A stretch of DNA of 48,001 nt from Candidatus Dorea intestinavium (GCA_019113475.1 DXHJ01000175.1:1-48001), one strand, 5' to 3'. Shown: positions 1 through 9,180, counted from the first letter of the stretch. Notes: generated by a model not told the origin, from the letters alone. Made by a program: numbers and translations.

Positions 1-527
1 TACAACGACTAGAAGAAAATGGTTTTGTAACTATTACTCCTCATAAACCTACCACCGTCACTCTTCTTGATTATAATATTGTCGACCAACTCATTTATCA
101 ACGTATTGCCATAGAGTCAATGGTCTTTAAAGATTTCATGAAAATTGCTTCACCTTTACAAATAGAAAAAATCCGCCATTTAATCTCCTTATCTGAAGAG
201 CTCTTAACTAGGGATTTTGAAATTGATGAATTTTATCAATTAGACGGACAATTACACGAAATATGGTTTAATGAACTTCAAAAAAACTACTTATGGGAAA
301 GCATTCAAAAGCCTCAAAGCAATTACACAAGATTTCGCTTCCTCGATATTCTTGACACCAAACATTGTCATGATATTGTAGATGAACATAAAGAATTACT
401 ATCATCCTTAGAAAAAAAGGATGCAACTAAGGTAGAAGAGCTTTTTGAGAAACACTTATATGGCGGCGTTAAGCGCTTAGGGGATAAAATATATACGGAA
501 CTAAAAGATTATTTTATTCAACTCTAA
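1..527 (+). CDS. GntR-family transcriptional regulator, FCD subfamily (5' end outside window)
   Basis: An open frame enters the window with its first full codon at position 3 and ends at 527. The first residues (QRLEENGFVTITPHKPTTV) look like the wing end of a GntR winged helix. The rest is an all-helical FCD effector domain with the usual opening YQRIAIES and the ligand/metal residues D and H of a D-x3-H pattern (QLDGQLHEIW) plus two later histidines (DEHKELL, EKHLYGG). Members bind small carboxylates or sugar acids and usually repress a neighbouring catabolic operon. Most of the DNA-binding half lies upstream, so target and ligand cannot be guessed. An intrinsic terminator follows at once, so it does not appear to be co-transcribed with the next gene. 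Family assignment is firm; the role is unknown. Confidence 0.85.
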   Translation, partial: QRLEENGFVTITPHKPTTVTLLDYNIVDQLIYQRIAIESMVFKDFMKIASPLQIEKIRHLISLSEELLTRDFEIDEFYQLDGQLHEIWFNELQKNYLWESIQKPQSNYTRFRFLDILDTKHCHDIVDEHKELLSSLEKKDATKVEELFEKHLYGGVKRLGDKIYTELKDYFIQL

Positions 528-537
528 TCTACCAAAG

Positions 538-575
538 AAGAGATTGCTGACGTTATAGTCGCAATCTCTTTTCCT
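538..575 (+). terminator. Rho-independent terminator of the GntR-family gene
   Basis: A 10-bp perfect stem (538-547 with 561-570) encloses a 13-nt loop and runs into a T-rich stretch, 11 bases after the stop codon. Confidence 0.8.
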
Positions 576-718
576 CGTTTAATAAACTGCTTCAATAATT
601 TATTAATTTTTAAATGACAAAATTGTAAGACTAACCTTGCCTTTGTAAGATGGAGCTATTGTGAAACTTGATAAAAATAGCTAAAGTATACTTAGAAGAA
701 TTATTAGGAGGTCTAACA

Positions 719-1168
719 ATGAAGAACTATAAAACAACTCGTACTTTTATCATAACTATGCTTTTACTATCTTTAGGTATTGCTACTTTTAGTGGCTGTC
801 AGGTGCCCACTACCACCAAGAAAGAAACCGGGGACACTACCGTTAAAGAAGAAACTGTAAAAGAACCTAAGGATTACTTACCCGAACTAAAGGAATTAGG
901 CCTTGATGTGAATGAGGAAGAGGCAATTGACGTAGCAACGCTTCCAAAAGAAGTAAAGGCCCTTAGTGGGGTAAGTTTTAAAGGCGATAATGATGCTGCT
1001 ATGAAACTACTGCTTTTTGAAAATCAAGAAGCCGCTGATACGGCTAGAGATTATTACATCAATTTGGAACAAGAAACCTTTACTGATGAAAACTTGCTAT
1101 TTGTTTCTGATCGCACTATGGCTGATGGTTGGTTTGATAAGTACAAAGATAATATCTTCAAACAATAA
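719..1168 (+). CDS. Small secreted lipoprotein of unknown function
   Basis: 149 residues from the ATG at 719, chosen because TTAGGAGG lies 7 bases upstream; an earlier in-frame TTG (668) has no such site. A lysine/arginine-rich N-terminus, hydrophobic stretch (residues ~8-22) and lipobox FSGC-Q predict lipid attachment at the cysteine and anchoring on the outer face of the membrane. After a Thr/Lys/Glu-rich linker comes a short acidic globular domain of about 110 residues with no family I recognise. A TATACT at 687-692 could be its -10 box but has no good -35. It stands alone between two terminators. Lipoprotein status is well supported; function unknown. Confidence 0.75.
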   Translation: MKNYKTTRTFIITMLLLSLGIATFSGCQVPTTTKKETGDTTVKEETVKEPKDYLPELKELGLDVNEEEAIDVATLPKEVKALSGVSFKGDNDAAMKLLLFENQEAADTARDYYINLEQETFTDENLLFVSDRTMADGWFDKYKDNIFKQ

Positions 1169-1176
1169 TAAAAGAA

Positions 1177-1220
1177 AGCAATACCTCGTTTTAATTGAGG
1201 TATTGCTCTTTTTTATTTTT
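1177..1220. terminator. Bidirectional terminator between lipoprotein and alcohol dehydrogenase genes
   Basis: An 11-bp perfect stem (1177-1187 with 1197-1207) is followed by a long T tract on the + strand and a T-rich run on the - strand, serving the two converging genes. Confidence 0.85.
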
Positions 1221-2280
1221 ACCACTTAATTGTTACAACTGGTTTAATTAAATCACGTGGTTTATCTTTCATTAACATTAAGGCTTCTTCTACTTTATCT
1301 AAGCCTTCAAAGCGATGAGTAATTAGTCTACTTGGATCAATTCTACCTTTCATAACCATATCGGCTAATTTCTCCATACGTAGTCTTCCACCTGGCATCA
1401 AACCGCCAGCTATGGTTTTATGTCCCATACCAACACCCCATTCAGCTCTTGGTATTTTTACAAATTCGCCATCTCCTAGGTAATTAATATTACCAATGGT
1501 TCCGCCTGGTTTTAACATGGTCACAGCTTCGATAAAAGTATCCACATCGCCACCTGCGATGACAACTTTATCCACACCTTTTCCGTTAGTTTTTTCCATC
1601 ACTTGCTCTAAAATACTACCATTTTTATAGTTAATAATATCTGTTGCGCCGTATTCTTTTGCAATATCGATACAATTTTGTCTAGAACCAACTGCAAAAA
1701 GATCAGAAGCACCACGTAAGTAAGCACCACGAACCGCCATTAACCCAACCGGTCCAATTCCGATTACACAAACCTTATCACCGTATTCAATATTTGCCAG
1801 CTCACAACCGTGAAGACCTGTTGGCACCATGTCGGATAACATCGTTGCTGTCGCCGGATCCATACCTTCCGGTAGGTGTGCAAGGTTTCCATCTGCGTCA
1901 TTTACATTGAAAAATTCAGCAAAAACGCCGTCTTTTGTATTTGAAAATTTCCAGCCATTTAACATGCCTCCTGAATGCATGGAATATCCTGCTTGTGCTT
2001 CTAGTGAATTCCAATCTGGTGTAATAGCCGGTACGATAACTTTATCTCCTGGTTTGAAATCTTTTACAAGTTCACCAACCTCAACTACTTCGCCAACCCC
2101 TTCATGGCCAAGAATTAAGTTGTGGCGATCACCTACAGAACCTTCCCAAACTGTATGTACATCTGATGTACAAGGAGCTAAGGCGATTGGTCTAACAATC
2201 GCATCCATTGGTCCGCATTTTGGTCTATCTTTCTCAATCCATCCGGTTTCGCCTATTTTTAACATTGCAAATGCTTTCAT
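1219..2280 (-). CDS. adh: NADP-dependent zinc secondary-alcohol dehydrogenase (isopropanol dehydrogenase type)
   Basis: 353 residues, close to the 351-352 of the Clostridium beijerinckii / Thermoanaerobacter brockii secondary ADHs, which interconvert ketones such as acetone with secondary alcohols. The catalytic zinc ligands fall at the same numbers as in that family: C37 (APCTSD), H59 (LGHEG) and D150 (LSDM). The NADP-phosphate pocket is kept as well: G198-S199-R200 and Y218 (NYKNG), so NADPH rather than NADH is predicted. The Rossmann loop is GIGPVGLM (174-181). A ribosome site GGGGAGG precedes the ATG. It is monocistronic, with its own strong promoter carrying a doubled 19-bp element (separate entries) and a terminator shared with the lipoprotein gene. 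Identity is very secure; the natural substrate is inferred. Confidence 0.95.
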   Translation of the reverse strand: MKAFAMLKIGETGWIEKDRPKCGPMDAIVRPIALAPCTSDVHTVWEGSVGDRHNLILGHEGVGEVVEVGELVKDFKPGDKVIVPAITPDWNSLEAQAGYSMHSGGMLNGWKFSNTKDGVFAEFFNVNDADGNLAHLPEGMDPATATMLSDMVPTGLHGCELANIEYGDKVCVIGIGPVGLMAVRGAYLRGASDLFAVGSRQNCIDIAKEYGATDIINYKNGSILEQVMEKTNGKGVDKVVIAGGDVDTFIEAVTMLKPGGTIGNINYLGDGEFVKIPRAEWGVGMGHKTIAGGLMPGGRLRMEKLADMVMKGRIDPSRLITHRFEGLDKVEEALMLMKDKPRDLIKPVVTIKW

Positions 2281-2306
2281 TTAAGTATCCTCCCCTAAAA
2301 AACTAT

Positions 2307-2358
2307 TCGTTATTTTTTTGACAATTCGAGAATATCATTTCGTCATTTTTTTGTCAAT
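2307..2358 (-). repeat. Tandem 19-bp direct repeat over the adh promoter (candidate operator pair)
   Basis: On the - strand, ATTGACAAAAAAATGACGA (2340-2358) recurs as ATTGTCAAAAAAATAACGA (2307-2325): 17 of 19 bases match and the copies start 33 bp apart, about three helical turns. The upstream copy contains the -35 box; the downstream copy begins near the expected transcription start. This is a typical arrangement for two regulator sites on one DNA face. Operator function is inferred. Confidence 0.55.
2329..2357 (-). promoter_or_regulatory. SigA-type promoter of the alcohol dehydrogenase gene
   Basis: On the - strand: perfect -35 TTGACA (2352-2357), 17-bp spacer, -10 TATTCT (2329-2334), about 48 bases before the start codon. 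A-rich DNA upstream could act as an UP element. Confidence 0.75.
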
Positions 2359-2472
2359 CAATTCTTTTTATTCCCTATTTTCTCAATTTATTCCTTATTT
2401 TTTATGTTTGCAATCTAGCTTTTCCGTAAAATCAGTAACATGGTTTTTATTTTTTAATGCTAACTACTTGTA

Positions 2473-2515
2473 ACAAAAAAGGAGCCTTCTTTTCATTCAT
2501 TGAAGGCTCCTAAAA
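2473..2515 (-). terminator. Terminator of the giant adhesin gene
   Basis: On the - strand a 9-bp stem GGAGCCTTC/GAAGGCTCC (2481-2489 with 2502-2510) is followed by a run of T, just after the adhesin stop codon. Confidence 0.85.
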
Positions 2516-2521
2516 ATCAAC

Positions 2522-5500
2522 TTATTTAATTTTTCTTCTTCTCACAACGAGACTAACAATAACGGCCAAGGATAGTAACAAGGCTATTATTCCAACTACC
2601 AACGTATGACGACTATTATCTCCTGTCTTTACTACTTTGGCATGGTTCTTATCAATTCCTGTATTGGTAAAGAGTACTTTTTGAATTTCTTTATCCGTAA
2701 TATTTCCCGTTATCGTTCTTTGATTTTCTTGTTTTCCCTCGTTTAGTGCTACTTGGGTTGTATAGTTTTCACTATAATTAGCTTCCGTAACGGTATACTT
2801 AGTTCCCTGTGGTAGATCACGAATAGTTAGGCTTTCTCCATTTTTAAGTTTAATGGTGGCCTTTCCTGCTTTATCAAAGGTAACTGTATCTGCTTTACCT
2901 TCTGCTTGATAAGTATGATTTTCTCCTTTTAGGTTTTCGTTATCTAAGGTAATGGTAAATTCAAATGCTTCTTTATTATTACCTTTCTTAACCAGTTTGG
3001 TAAGGGTTAAATCGCCTAATTTTCTCGTATTAGTAAAAGCAACGCTTTGCGTTTCTTCCGCTAAGATTTCTCCTGTTGTCGTATTTTCACTAAGTGCTTT
3101 TTTGCCATTGACTGCTACTTGGGTCTTATAGCCGTCACTATAATCAGCCTCAGTTACGGTATAACCGGTTCCTTCCGGTAAATCAAGAATGGTAACACTC
3201 TCATCAGCTTTTAAGTTTAAGACAGCTTCGCCTTTTGTATTAAAAGTAACCTCGGTCACTTTACCTTCTGCTTGATAAGTATGCTTTTCTCCTTGTAGGT
3301 TTTTATTATCTAAAGTAATGGTAAATTCAAAGGCACGGTCTTTCTCTTCGCTATCTTTCACTGCCTTACTAAGGGTTAGATTGCCTAGGCGACGACTATT
3401 GGTAAAATCAACACTTTGAGTTTCTTCGGCTAAGATTTCTCCCGTTCCTTGATTACTGGCAACAGCTTCTTCTTTGTTTACAGAAACCTCGGTTTGATAA
3501 CTCTTACTATAATCAGCCTCAGTTACGGTATAGCCCGTTCCTTCCGGTATTCCTAGGATGGTTACGGTTTCATCCGCTTTTAGTTTTAAGGTTGCCTTTG
3601 CATCGCTATCAAAGGTTACTGATTTTACTGCTCCTTCGGCTTTATAAGTATGCTCTTCTCCTTCTAGGTTTTTATTATCTAAGGTAATATTAAATTCAAA
3701 CTCCCGACCTTTCTCTTCCCCATCTTTTACTACTTTACTGATGGTTAGGTTGCCCAGACGACGATGGTTGGTAAAATCAGCACTTTGGGTTTCTTCGGCC
3801 AGGATTTCTCCTGTTGCTGTATTTTCAGCAATTGCTTCTTCTTCGTTAGCTGAAACATCGGTCTTATAACCGTCACTATAATCAGCCTCAGTTACGGTGT
3901 AACCCGTTCCTTGGGGTAGATTTAAGATGGTTACGGTTTCTTTATTTTTAAGATTTAGAACGGCTTTTCCTTCGGCGTCAAAGGTTACTGAAGCAACTGC
4001 TCCTTCCGCATTAAAGGTGTGCTCTTCTCCTAATAAGTTTTCATTATCTAAAGTAATGGTAAATTCAAAGGCACGGTCTTTCTCTTCCCCATCTTTTACT
4101 GTTTTACTAAGGGTTAGATTACCCAGACGACGATGGTTGGTAAATGCTATGTTTTGAGTTTCTTCGGCTAGGATCTCTCCTGCTGTTGTATTGTCCACAA
4201 CGGCTTCTTCTCCGTTAGTTGAAACTTCACTCTTGTAACCTTCGCTGTAATCAGCCTCGGTTACGGTGTAACCCGTTCCTTGAGGTAAATTAAGAATTTG
4301 AACATATTCCTTGTCCTTAAGATTTAGAACGGCTTTTCCTTCGGCGTCAAAGGTTACTGAAGCAACTGCCCCTTCCGCACTAAAGGTGTGCTCTTCTCCT
4401 AATAAGTTTTCATTATCTAAGGTAATGGTAAATTCAAAGGCACGGTCTTTCTCTTCACTATCTAGGACATCTTTTTTGATCATGATATTGCCAAGACGTC
4501 TAGTGTTAGTAAAATCAACACTTTGAGTTGCATTGGTTAAAATTTCTCCCGTTGCCGTCTTGCCGTCGCTGGCAGCCTCACCATTTACTGCTACCTGACT
4601 CTTATAACCTTCACTATAATCAGCTTCGGTTACCGTATAACCGGTTCCTTGGGGGATTCCTTTAATAGTTACCCTCTCATCAGCCTTTAGCTTTAATACC
4701 GCTTCTCCTTTGGCGTCAAAGGTTACAGAATCTACTGCTCCTTCAGCGGCATAGGTGTGTGCTTCGCCTAACAAGTTTTCGTTATTTAAAGCAATGGTGA
4801 ATTTAAATTCTCGGTCTTTTTCTTCACTATCTTTGACGGTTTTACTAAGGGTTAGATCACCTAGATTTCGTGAATTGATAAATTCAACATTTTGAACTTT
4901 TTCATCACTAATCTGACCTTGAACCGTATTGCCGTCGGTAGCTGCTGCTTCATTCAGAGCTACTTGGGTATGATAACCTGTACTATAGTCTGCTTCGGTC
5001 ACGGTATAAGCCATATCTTGCGGGATATTAATAATCTTAACAAATTCTCCGGCTTTTAAGTTTAAAACAGCTTTTCCTTCGGTATCAAAGGTAACAGAAT
5101 TTACTGCTCCTTCGGCCTTAAAGGTCTGTTCTTGTCCTTGTAATTTTTCCTGATCTAAGGTGATGGTAAATTCAAAGACACGGTCTTTTTCTTCACTATC
5201 TTTGACGGTCTTTTTAATTAATAAATCGCCAAGACGTCGGGTATTAGTAAATTCAACCTTTTGTTCATTTTGGGCCAGGATTGTTCCTGTTGCTTGACTG
5301 CCCTCAGTTACCTCGCCGTTTACTGCTACTTGCGCTTTGTACTCGGCACTGTAATCCTCTTCTAAAATAGTGTACTTTGCTTCTTTAGGAAGATTCTTAA
5401 TGGTAACGCTTTCTTTATCTTTTAAAGTGATTTCTGCTTTACCCTCATTATCAAAGTGGACAGAGGAAAGCACTCCTTTGGCAGCAAAAGTTTTGCCTTT

Positions 5501-8500
5501 TACGTCCTTATTATCCATGGTAATGGTAAATTTAAATGTTCTACCTTCTTCACCATCTTTTACTAATTTCTTAAGAGTTAAATCACCAACTTCATCTTCT
5601 TTAAAGTTAGTGAGGAACATTTTATTGCCCTCTTCATAAGTAGCCGGATTACCTTCAATAAGGACAATCGGTCTAACTTTTCCCGGACTAACTTCTCCTA
5701 ATTGAACCGTTACATGATAAATGGTTGGATCCATTAAATAGTCATTAGAGGGAGCTTTTGTTTCTTTTAGATAATAATCCCAAACTTCTCCTTCTGTTTT
5801 TGGTGCCGGAATTCCTCTAATTGAGGCAATGCCCTTTTCATTAGAAGTTGCAACAAAAATTGGATTTTCATCGGTAGCATTATTAAATAAACCAAACTCA
5901 GCACCGGCAAGAGGTTTTCCATTCGCTTTTGTTTTCTCTATCTGTAATAAGCCAACACGTTCAATTTTACCTTTAGCCCAATTTTTAGAAACTATCCAAG
6001 ACTTCTCAACCTTATTAGTAAAATCATCTTTTCCTTCTGCCGTTACTTGATTCTTTAAATTAGCATCACCCTTAACATCAGCAGAAACAAGGGTCTCGTA
6101 TTCAATCTTGTAAAGTTTTTTGTCATCTCTTAGAGCGACAGATAACTCACGAGTGTTTGGATCATAACTTGGTTTAATATCTACGACTGTTCCCCCGGTA
6201 CTTGGAAATGTTCCATCGCCGGGATCAGTATATTCCGTGATAATAACCGCATCAGCAGCAAGGCTTCCATCTTTATTTAGTTTTAAAGACAGGCCTTCTG
6301 GCAGTTTATCTTTAATGGTTATCTTTTTTAAGGATTCCAATCCATAAGGATGATATTTAATCGTCCATTTTGGTAAAGCAGAGGAATCATCACCTGGGGA
6401 TAGTAATTCTTTATCTAAGAACTTCGTATTAACGCGAACGTCATGTTTTCCCGTTGGTTTCCAATCTTTATCGCCCTCAGAATTCATCGAAACCTTATTG
6501 GTTTTTTTAACCGATCCATTCTTAGAAGTTTCCTCTGTTCTTCCATATTCTAAGTATTTTTCTTCCGAAAGTTGTGCTTTTACTAAAATATAATAACTGG
6601 TGTCTAACTTACTAAAGACAAAGGTTGCTGTTTGATCAGTAATAGCAGGGGTTCCATCAATAATACCGGAAACATCAGTAACGAGCGTTCCATCCGCTTT
6701 ATGAAGCTCGTATTTTACGCCCTCCGCTAAATCAACAAAGGACCAACCTTCCGGCAAAGTATCAACTACGGTTATTTCACCCATTGTGGTAAAGCCACCA
6801 TTATAGATATCAGCACCCGTAAGGTCTACTTGATCTTCATTGACATTTAACCGAAAGACTGCAGTGCGATCTTCATAATTAAAGCCATTTCCGGCATTTC
6901 CGATGCCGTTTCCGGCAGCATTCATAATTTCCTTACTTAAGACTTTACGTTCATAGTTCGTCTTGCCGGTGGCATTATGCAAATATTCATCACCATAAAA
7001 TAAAGTTGCGGTATTTTGAACCTCTTGATTCTTATTCCCGGCAAAGATATTCGGATCAAGAACCTGGGTTTTAAAGGTATAGGGATAAGCTTTATCGGCA
7101 TCAAATCCGCTTACAATTAATAAATCTCCTACTTCTTTACCATTTTGTGTAACTTTTTTAACGTCAACGGTTAAACCGACCTCGTTAGCAAAACTTCCGT
7201 CTACATATTGTTGACTATATTTAGGCGTTAACTTCTTAGCAATAGTGGTGCTAGTTAAATCAGCTAAGTTGCTACTACCCGCTTTAAAACTACCCTCTTT
7301 ACCATAAATTAACAGATCATAAACTTTTAAGTTCTCTGGTTCTGTAAAAGTATCTTGTTTCTTTAAGTCAACTGTCACTGTCCAAGGAATTTGGCGCTTT
7401 TCATAATCAACTTGACCAGCTGCTTTTTTGATACTAGTAATACCAATGCCGACACCTTTTTCGTTGGAGTCTTGGCCTTTTGGCACTTGATCACTGGTAA
7501 TCGTTGCTTTATTTTTATAAGTAAACACATGGCCGGGATGCGTTTCTGCCGGCACCTTAGTGACAATAGTTAATTTCACCTTTTCTTTAAGAGGTGTTGT
7601 GCCATTATTTAAATTATAAACTCCCCCTGTTGGTTCACTAGTTATAGCAGGTAAAGTAATACCACTTTGTGCTGTACTATCCCATTCCCATTTTGCTGAT
7701 AGCCAAGTCCATTTTGCCGGCTTATCCGACAACTTATCCGTCACCTTAACATTGGTAAGATCAAGTCCATTGGGATCAACAGTAATCGTCCAAGTAATAG
7801 TTTGTTTCTTAGGATCATAAACGCCGCTTGTTACCCAGTTATATGCCTCACCGTCTTTGGTAATTAAAGTCTTTTTTGATATTTCTGCTGTACCGTCATC
7901 CGGTACTATTTCATCATCATCACCAAAGTAGGCGGTGTTATCAATGCTTCCTCCCGGAATTAGCATTTGTTCCGGAATTTTGGTTCTAAAGGTAACAATT
8001 TGTTCTCCCGAAACGTCTTCAAAGGTGTAATTTAGAGTTTTTTTAGCGCTATTATAAACACTATTATCTTTTGTTACATTATTTACTTTAAAAGAACCGG
8101 GGACAAAGTCGCCAACCTCAGTTAAGTCATCGCTAAAAACATAATCCTTTAAAGAAACCTCTGCTCCGTTCTTTTTGGCATTAACTTTAACGCTCCATTC
8201 TACTTCACCAGGATGATCTTTTGATTCTTTTCCTGATTTTTCAATAGTCTTATCCACTTTAATTTTCGGTTTGGTAACATTCATATCTTTACCAAAAATC
8301 GAAACAACCTTGGTTTCACCTTCTTCCCAAGTTTCATCCTCATGGTAGGTGAATTTCGCGCCAAATGAGCATTTAATGTTGCTGGCATGTTCATCTAGGG
8401 AATCCCCATCAAATTTAATACTGACTCGGCTATTGGTCTTATCAAAAGTAAGCGTACCAATTTTCTCGCCATCATGCATGATTTCAACAGAAGGATCATT

Positions 8501-9016
8501 GAATAATTCAATACCGGTTTCAAATGGTAGAAGTTCATCTACCCAGTCACCATTAATAACCCAATCTGTAACACCTTCATCACCAGGTGCCGGAATAGTA
8601 AAACTTCCTTCTAACCAAAATGGTTCGCCCGCTGTAATTTTATCTACATCATTGCCATTTTTATCTTTAATGATGGTCTCCAAATTCCCGATAAGATTTC
8701 CTACTTCTTGGGGGTCTCTTTGATCAACATCAAATATTCCTATCTTAGAATCATCCGCCGTAGCTTCTTGATTTTCACTTATCGCGACATCATCTGCCGT
8801 ACCGTCTTGATTTTCACTTATCGCGACATCATCTTTAGGCAACTGCTCATTTTCGGGCATTTGTTCTACTTCTTGTTGTGTTTCTTCAGTTTTCTGTGCT
8901 GCTTCGGCAGTTGAAGTATCTTCTTGTGCCACAACAGACAAGGATGGCATGAGCATATTTAGAACCATGACAAATGCCAACAAGAAACTCAGAAAACTTT
9001 TTTTGTTTCTCTTCAT
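2522..9016 (-). CDS. Giant repetitive cell-wall-anchored adhesin (Cna/SpaA-type) with eight C-terminal repeats
   Basis: 2164 residues. Order: signal peptide (1-30, VVA|QE); acidic low-complexity linker with a 13-residue duplication (to ~90); several consecutive beta-rich adhesin/DUF11-like domains (~90-1020; recurring patterns such as NTAYFGDD, TWTITVDPNG and NKVSMNSEGD); one SpaA/Cna-B prealbumin-like domain (~1021-1142, starting LLQIEKTKANGKPLAGAEFG); eight repeats (1143-2120); then a sorting signal VVKTGDNSRH, a hydrophobic helix and the tail RRRKIK. Each repeat opens with a conserved lysine (LTLSK), carries a glutamate in YTVTEADY and ends in FTN, the Lys/Glu/Asn set that forms internal isopeptide bonds in Cna-B folds, so a rigid stalk is predicted. 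The anchor is an xKTGD variant rather than LPxTG; no sortase gene is in the window. Ribosome site AAGGAGG precedes the ATG. The ligand is unknown. Confidence 0.9.
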   Translation of the reverse strand: MKRNKKSFLSFLLAFVMVLNMLMPSLSVVAQEDTSTAEAAQKTEETQQEVEQMPENEQLPKDDVAISENQDGTADDVAISENQEATADDSKIGIFDVDQRDPQEVGNLIGNLETIIKDKNGNDVDKITAGEPFWLEGSFTIPAPGDEGVTDWVINGDWVDELLPFETGIELFNDPSVEIMHDGEKIGTLTFDKTNSRVSIKFDGDSLDEHASNIKCSFGAKFTYHEDETWEEGETKVVSIFGKDMNVTKPKIKVDKTIEKSGKESKDHPGEVEWSVKVNAKKNGAEVSLKDYVFSDDLTEVGDFVPGSFKVNNVTKDNSVYNSAKKTLNYTFEDVSGEQIVTFRTKIPEQMLIPGGSIDNTAYFGDDDEIVPDDGTAEISKKTLITKDGEAYNWVTSGVYDPKKQTITWTITVDPNGLDLTNVKVTDKLSDKPAKWTWLSAKWEWDSTAQSGITLPAITSEPTGGVYNLNNGTTPLKEKVKLTIVTKVPAETHPGHVFTYKNKATITSDQVPKGQDSNEKGVGIGITSIKKAAGQVDYEKRQIPWTVTVDLKKQDTFTEPENLKVYDLLIYGKEGSFKAGSSNLADLTSTTIAKKLTPKYSQQYVDGSFANEVGLTVDVKKVTQNGKEVGDLLIVSGFDADKAYPYTFKTQVLDPNIFAGNKNQEVQNTATLFYGDEYLHNATGKTNYERKVLSKEIMNAAGNGIGNAGNGFNYEDRTAVFRLNVNEDQVDLTGADIYNGGFTTMGEITVVDTLPEGWSFVDLAEGVKYELHKADGTLVTDVSGIIDGTPAITDQTATFVFSKLDTSYYILVKAQLSEEKYLEYGRTEETSKNGSVKKTNKVSMNSEGDKDWKPTGKHDVRVNTKFLDKELLSPGDDSSALPKWTIKYHPYGLESLKKITIKDKLPEGLSLKLNKDGSLAADAVIITEYTDPGDGTFPSTGGTVVDIKPSYDPNTRELSVALRDDKKLYKIEYETLVSADVKGDANLKNQVTAEGKDDFTNKVEKSWIVSKNWAKGKIERVGLLQIEKTKANGKPLAGAEFGLFNNATDENPIFVATSNEKGIASIRGIPAPKTEGEVWDYYLKETKAPSNDYLMDPTIYHVTVQLGEVSPGKVRPIVLIEGNPATYEEGNKMFLTNFKEDEVGDLTLKKLVKDGEEGRTFKFTITMDNKDVKGKTFAAKGVLSSVHFDNEGKAEITLKDKESVTIKNLPKEAKYTILEEDYSAEYKAQVAVNGEVTEGSQATGTILAQNEQKVEFTNTRRLGDLLIKKTVKDSEEKDRVFEFTITLDQEKLQGQEQTFKAEGAVNSVTFDTEGKAVLNLKAGEFVKIINIPQDMAYTVTEADYSTGYHTQVALNEAAATDGNTVQGQISDEKVQNVEFINSRNLGDLTLSKTVKDSEEKDREFKFTIALNNENLLGEAHTYAAEGAVDSVTFDAKGEAVLKLKADERVTIKGIPQGTGYTVTEADYSEGYKSQVAVNGEAASDGKTATGEILTNATQSVDFTNTRRLGNIMIKKDVLDSEEKDRAFEFTITLDNENLLGEEHTFSAEGAVASVTFDAEGKAVLNLKDKEYVQILNLPQGTGYTVTEADYSEGYKSEVSTNGEEAVVDNTTAGEILAEETQNIAFTNHRRLGNLTLSKTVKDGEEKDRAFEFTITLDNENLLGEEHTFNAEGAVASVTFDAEGKAVLNLKNKETVTILNLPQGTGYTVTEADYSDGYKTDVSANEEEAIAENTATGEILAEETQSADFTNHRRLGNLTISKVVKDGEEKGREFEFNITLDNKNLEGEEHTYKAEGAVKSVTFDSDAKATLKLKADETVTILGIPEGTGYTVTEADYSKSYQTEVSVNKEEAVASNQGTGEILAEETQSVDFTNSRRLGNLTLSKAVKDSEEKDRAFEFTITLDNKNLQGEKHTYQAEGKVTEVTFNTKGEAVLNLKADESVTILDLPEGTGYTVTEADYSDGYKTQVAVNGKKALSENTTTGEILAEETQSVAFTNTRKLGDLTLTKLVKKGNNKEAFEFTITLDNENLKGENHTYQAEGKADTVTFDKAGKATIKLKNGESLTIRDLPQGTKYTVTEANYSENYTTQVALNEGKQENQRTITGNITDKEIQKVLFTNTGIDKNHAKVVKTGDNSRHTLVVGIIALLLSLAVIVSLVVRRRKIK
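2657..5590 (-). repeat. Eight tandem ~369-bp coding repeats (123-residue stalk modules)
   Basis: Residue ranges: R1 1143-1261, R2 1262-1384, R3 1385-1507, R4 1508-1630, R5 1631-1753, R6 1754-1876, R7 1877-1999, R8 2000-2120. R2 to R7 are each exactly 123 residues; R1 is 119 and R8 121. R4 and R5 are identical over most of their first 60 residues and nearly so in DNA (about 3960-4080 and 4330-4450). The outer repeats R1 and R8 diverge most, as expected if internal copies exchange by recombination. Confidence 0.9.
8766..8834 (-). repeat. 39-bp tandem repeat in the adhesin linker
   Basis: A 30-bp stretch at 8766-8795 recurs exactly at 8805-8834, period 39 bp. It encodes the 13-residue unit ADDVAISENQ(D/E)xT near residues 61-88 of the adhesin. 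A third degenerate copy (ADDSKIG) follows in the protein. Confidence 0.8.
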
Positions 9017-9180
9017 TTTTCTCCTCCTTATAAAAATAATTTGTTTATTAAAATCCCCCGCTTTTCTTCGAAAAACTGTTTGACAAATCGCCCAAAACTT
9101 GTAGCGAAGCTAGTAAAATATATCTTTTCGCGTGGAGGTGATTTTCATATTAATTTTTTACCTACCTTTTTATATCACTA

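Noticed and set aside
3927-4526. Rightward open frames inside the adhesin repeats
   Set aside because: They are antisense shadows of the repeats: the same short frame recurs in successive copies, with no ribosome site.
2657-5590. Regularly spaced repeats resembling a CRISPR array
   Set aside because: The period is 369 bp, the copies are protein-coding in one frame and there are no short spacers.
9121-9140. GGAGGTGATTTTC at 9136 as a start site for a rightward gene
   Set aside because: No ATG/GTG/TTG with a lasting frame follows at the right distance.
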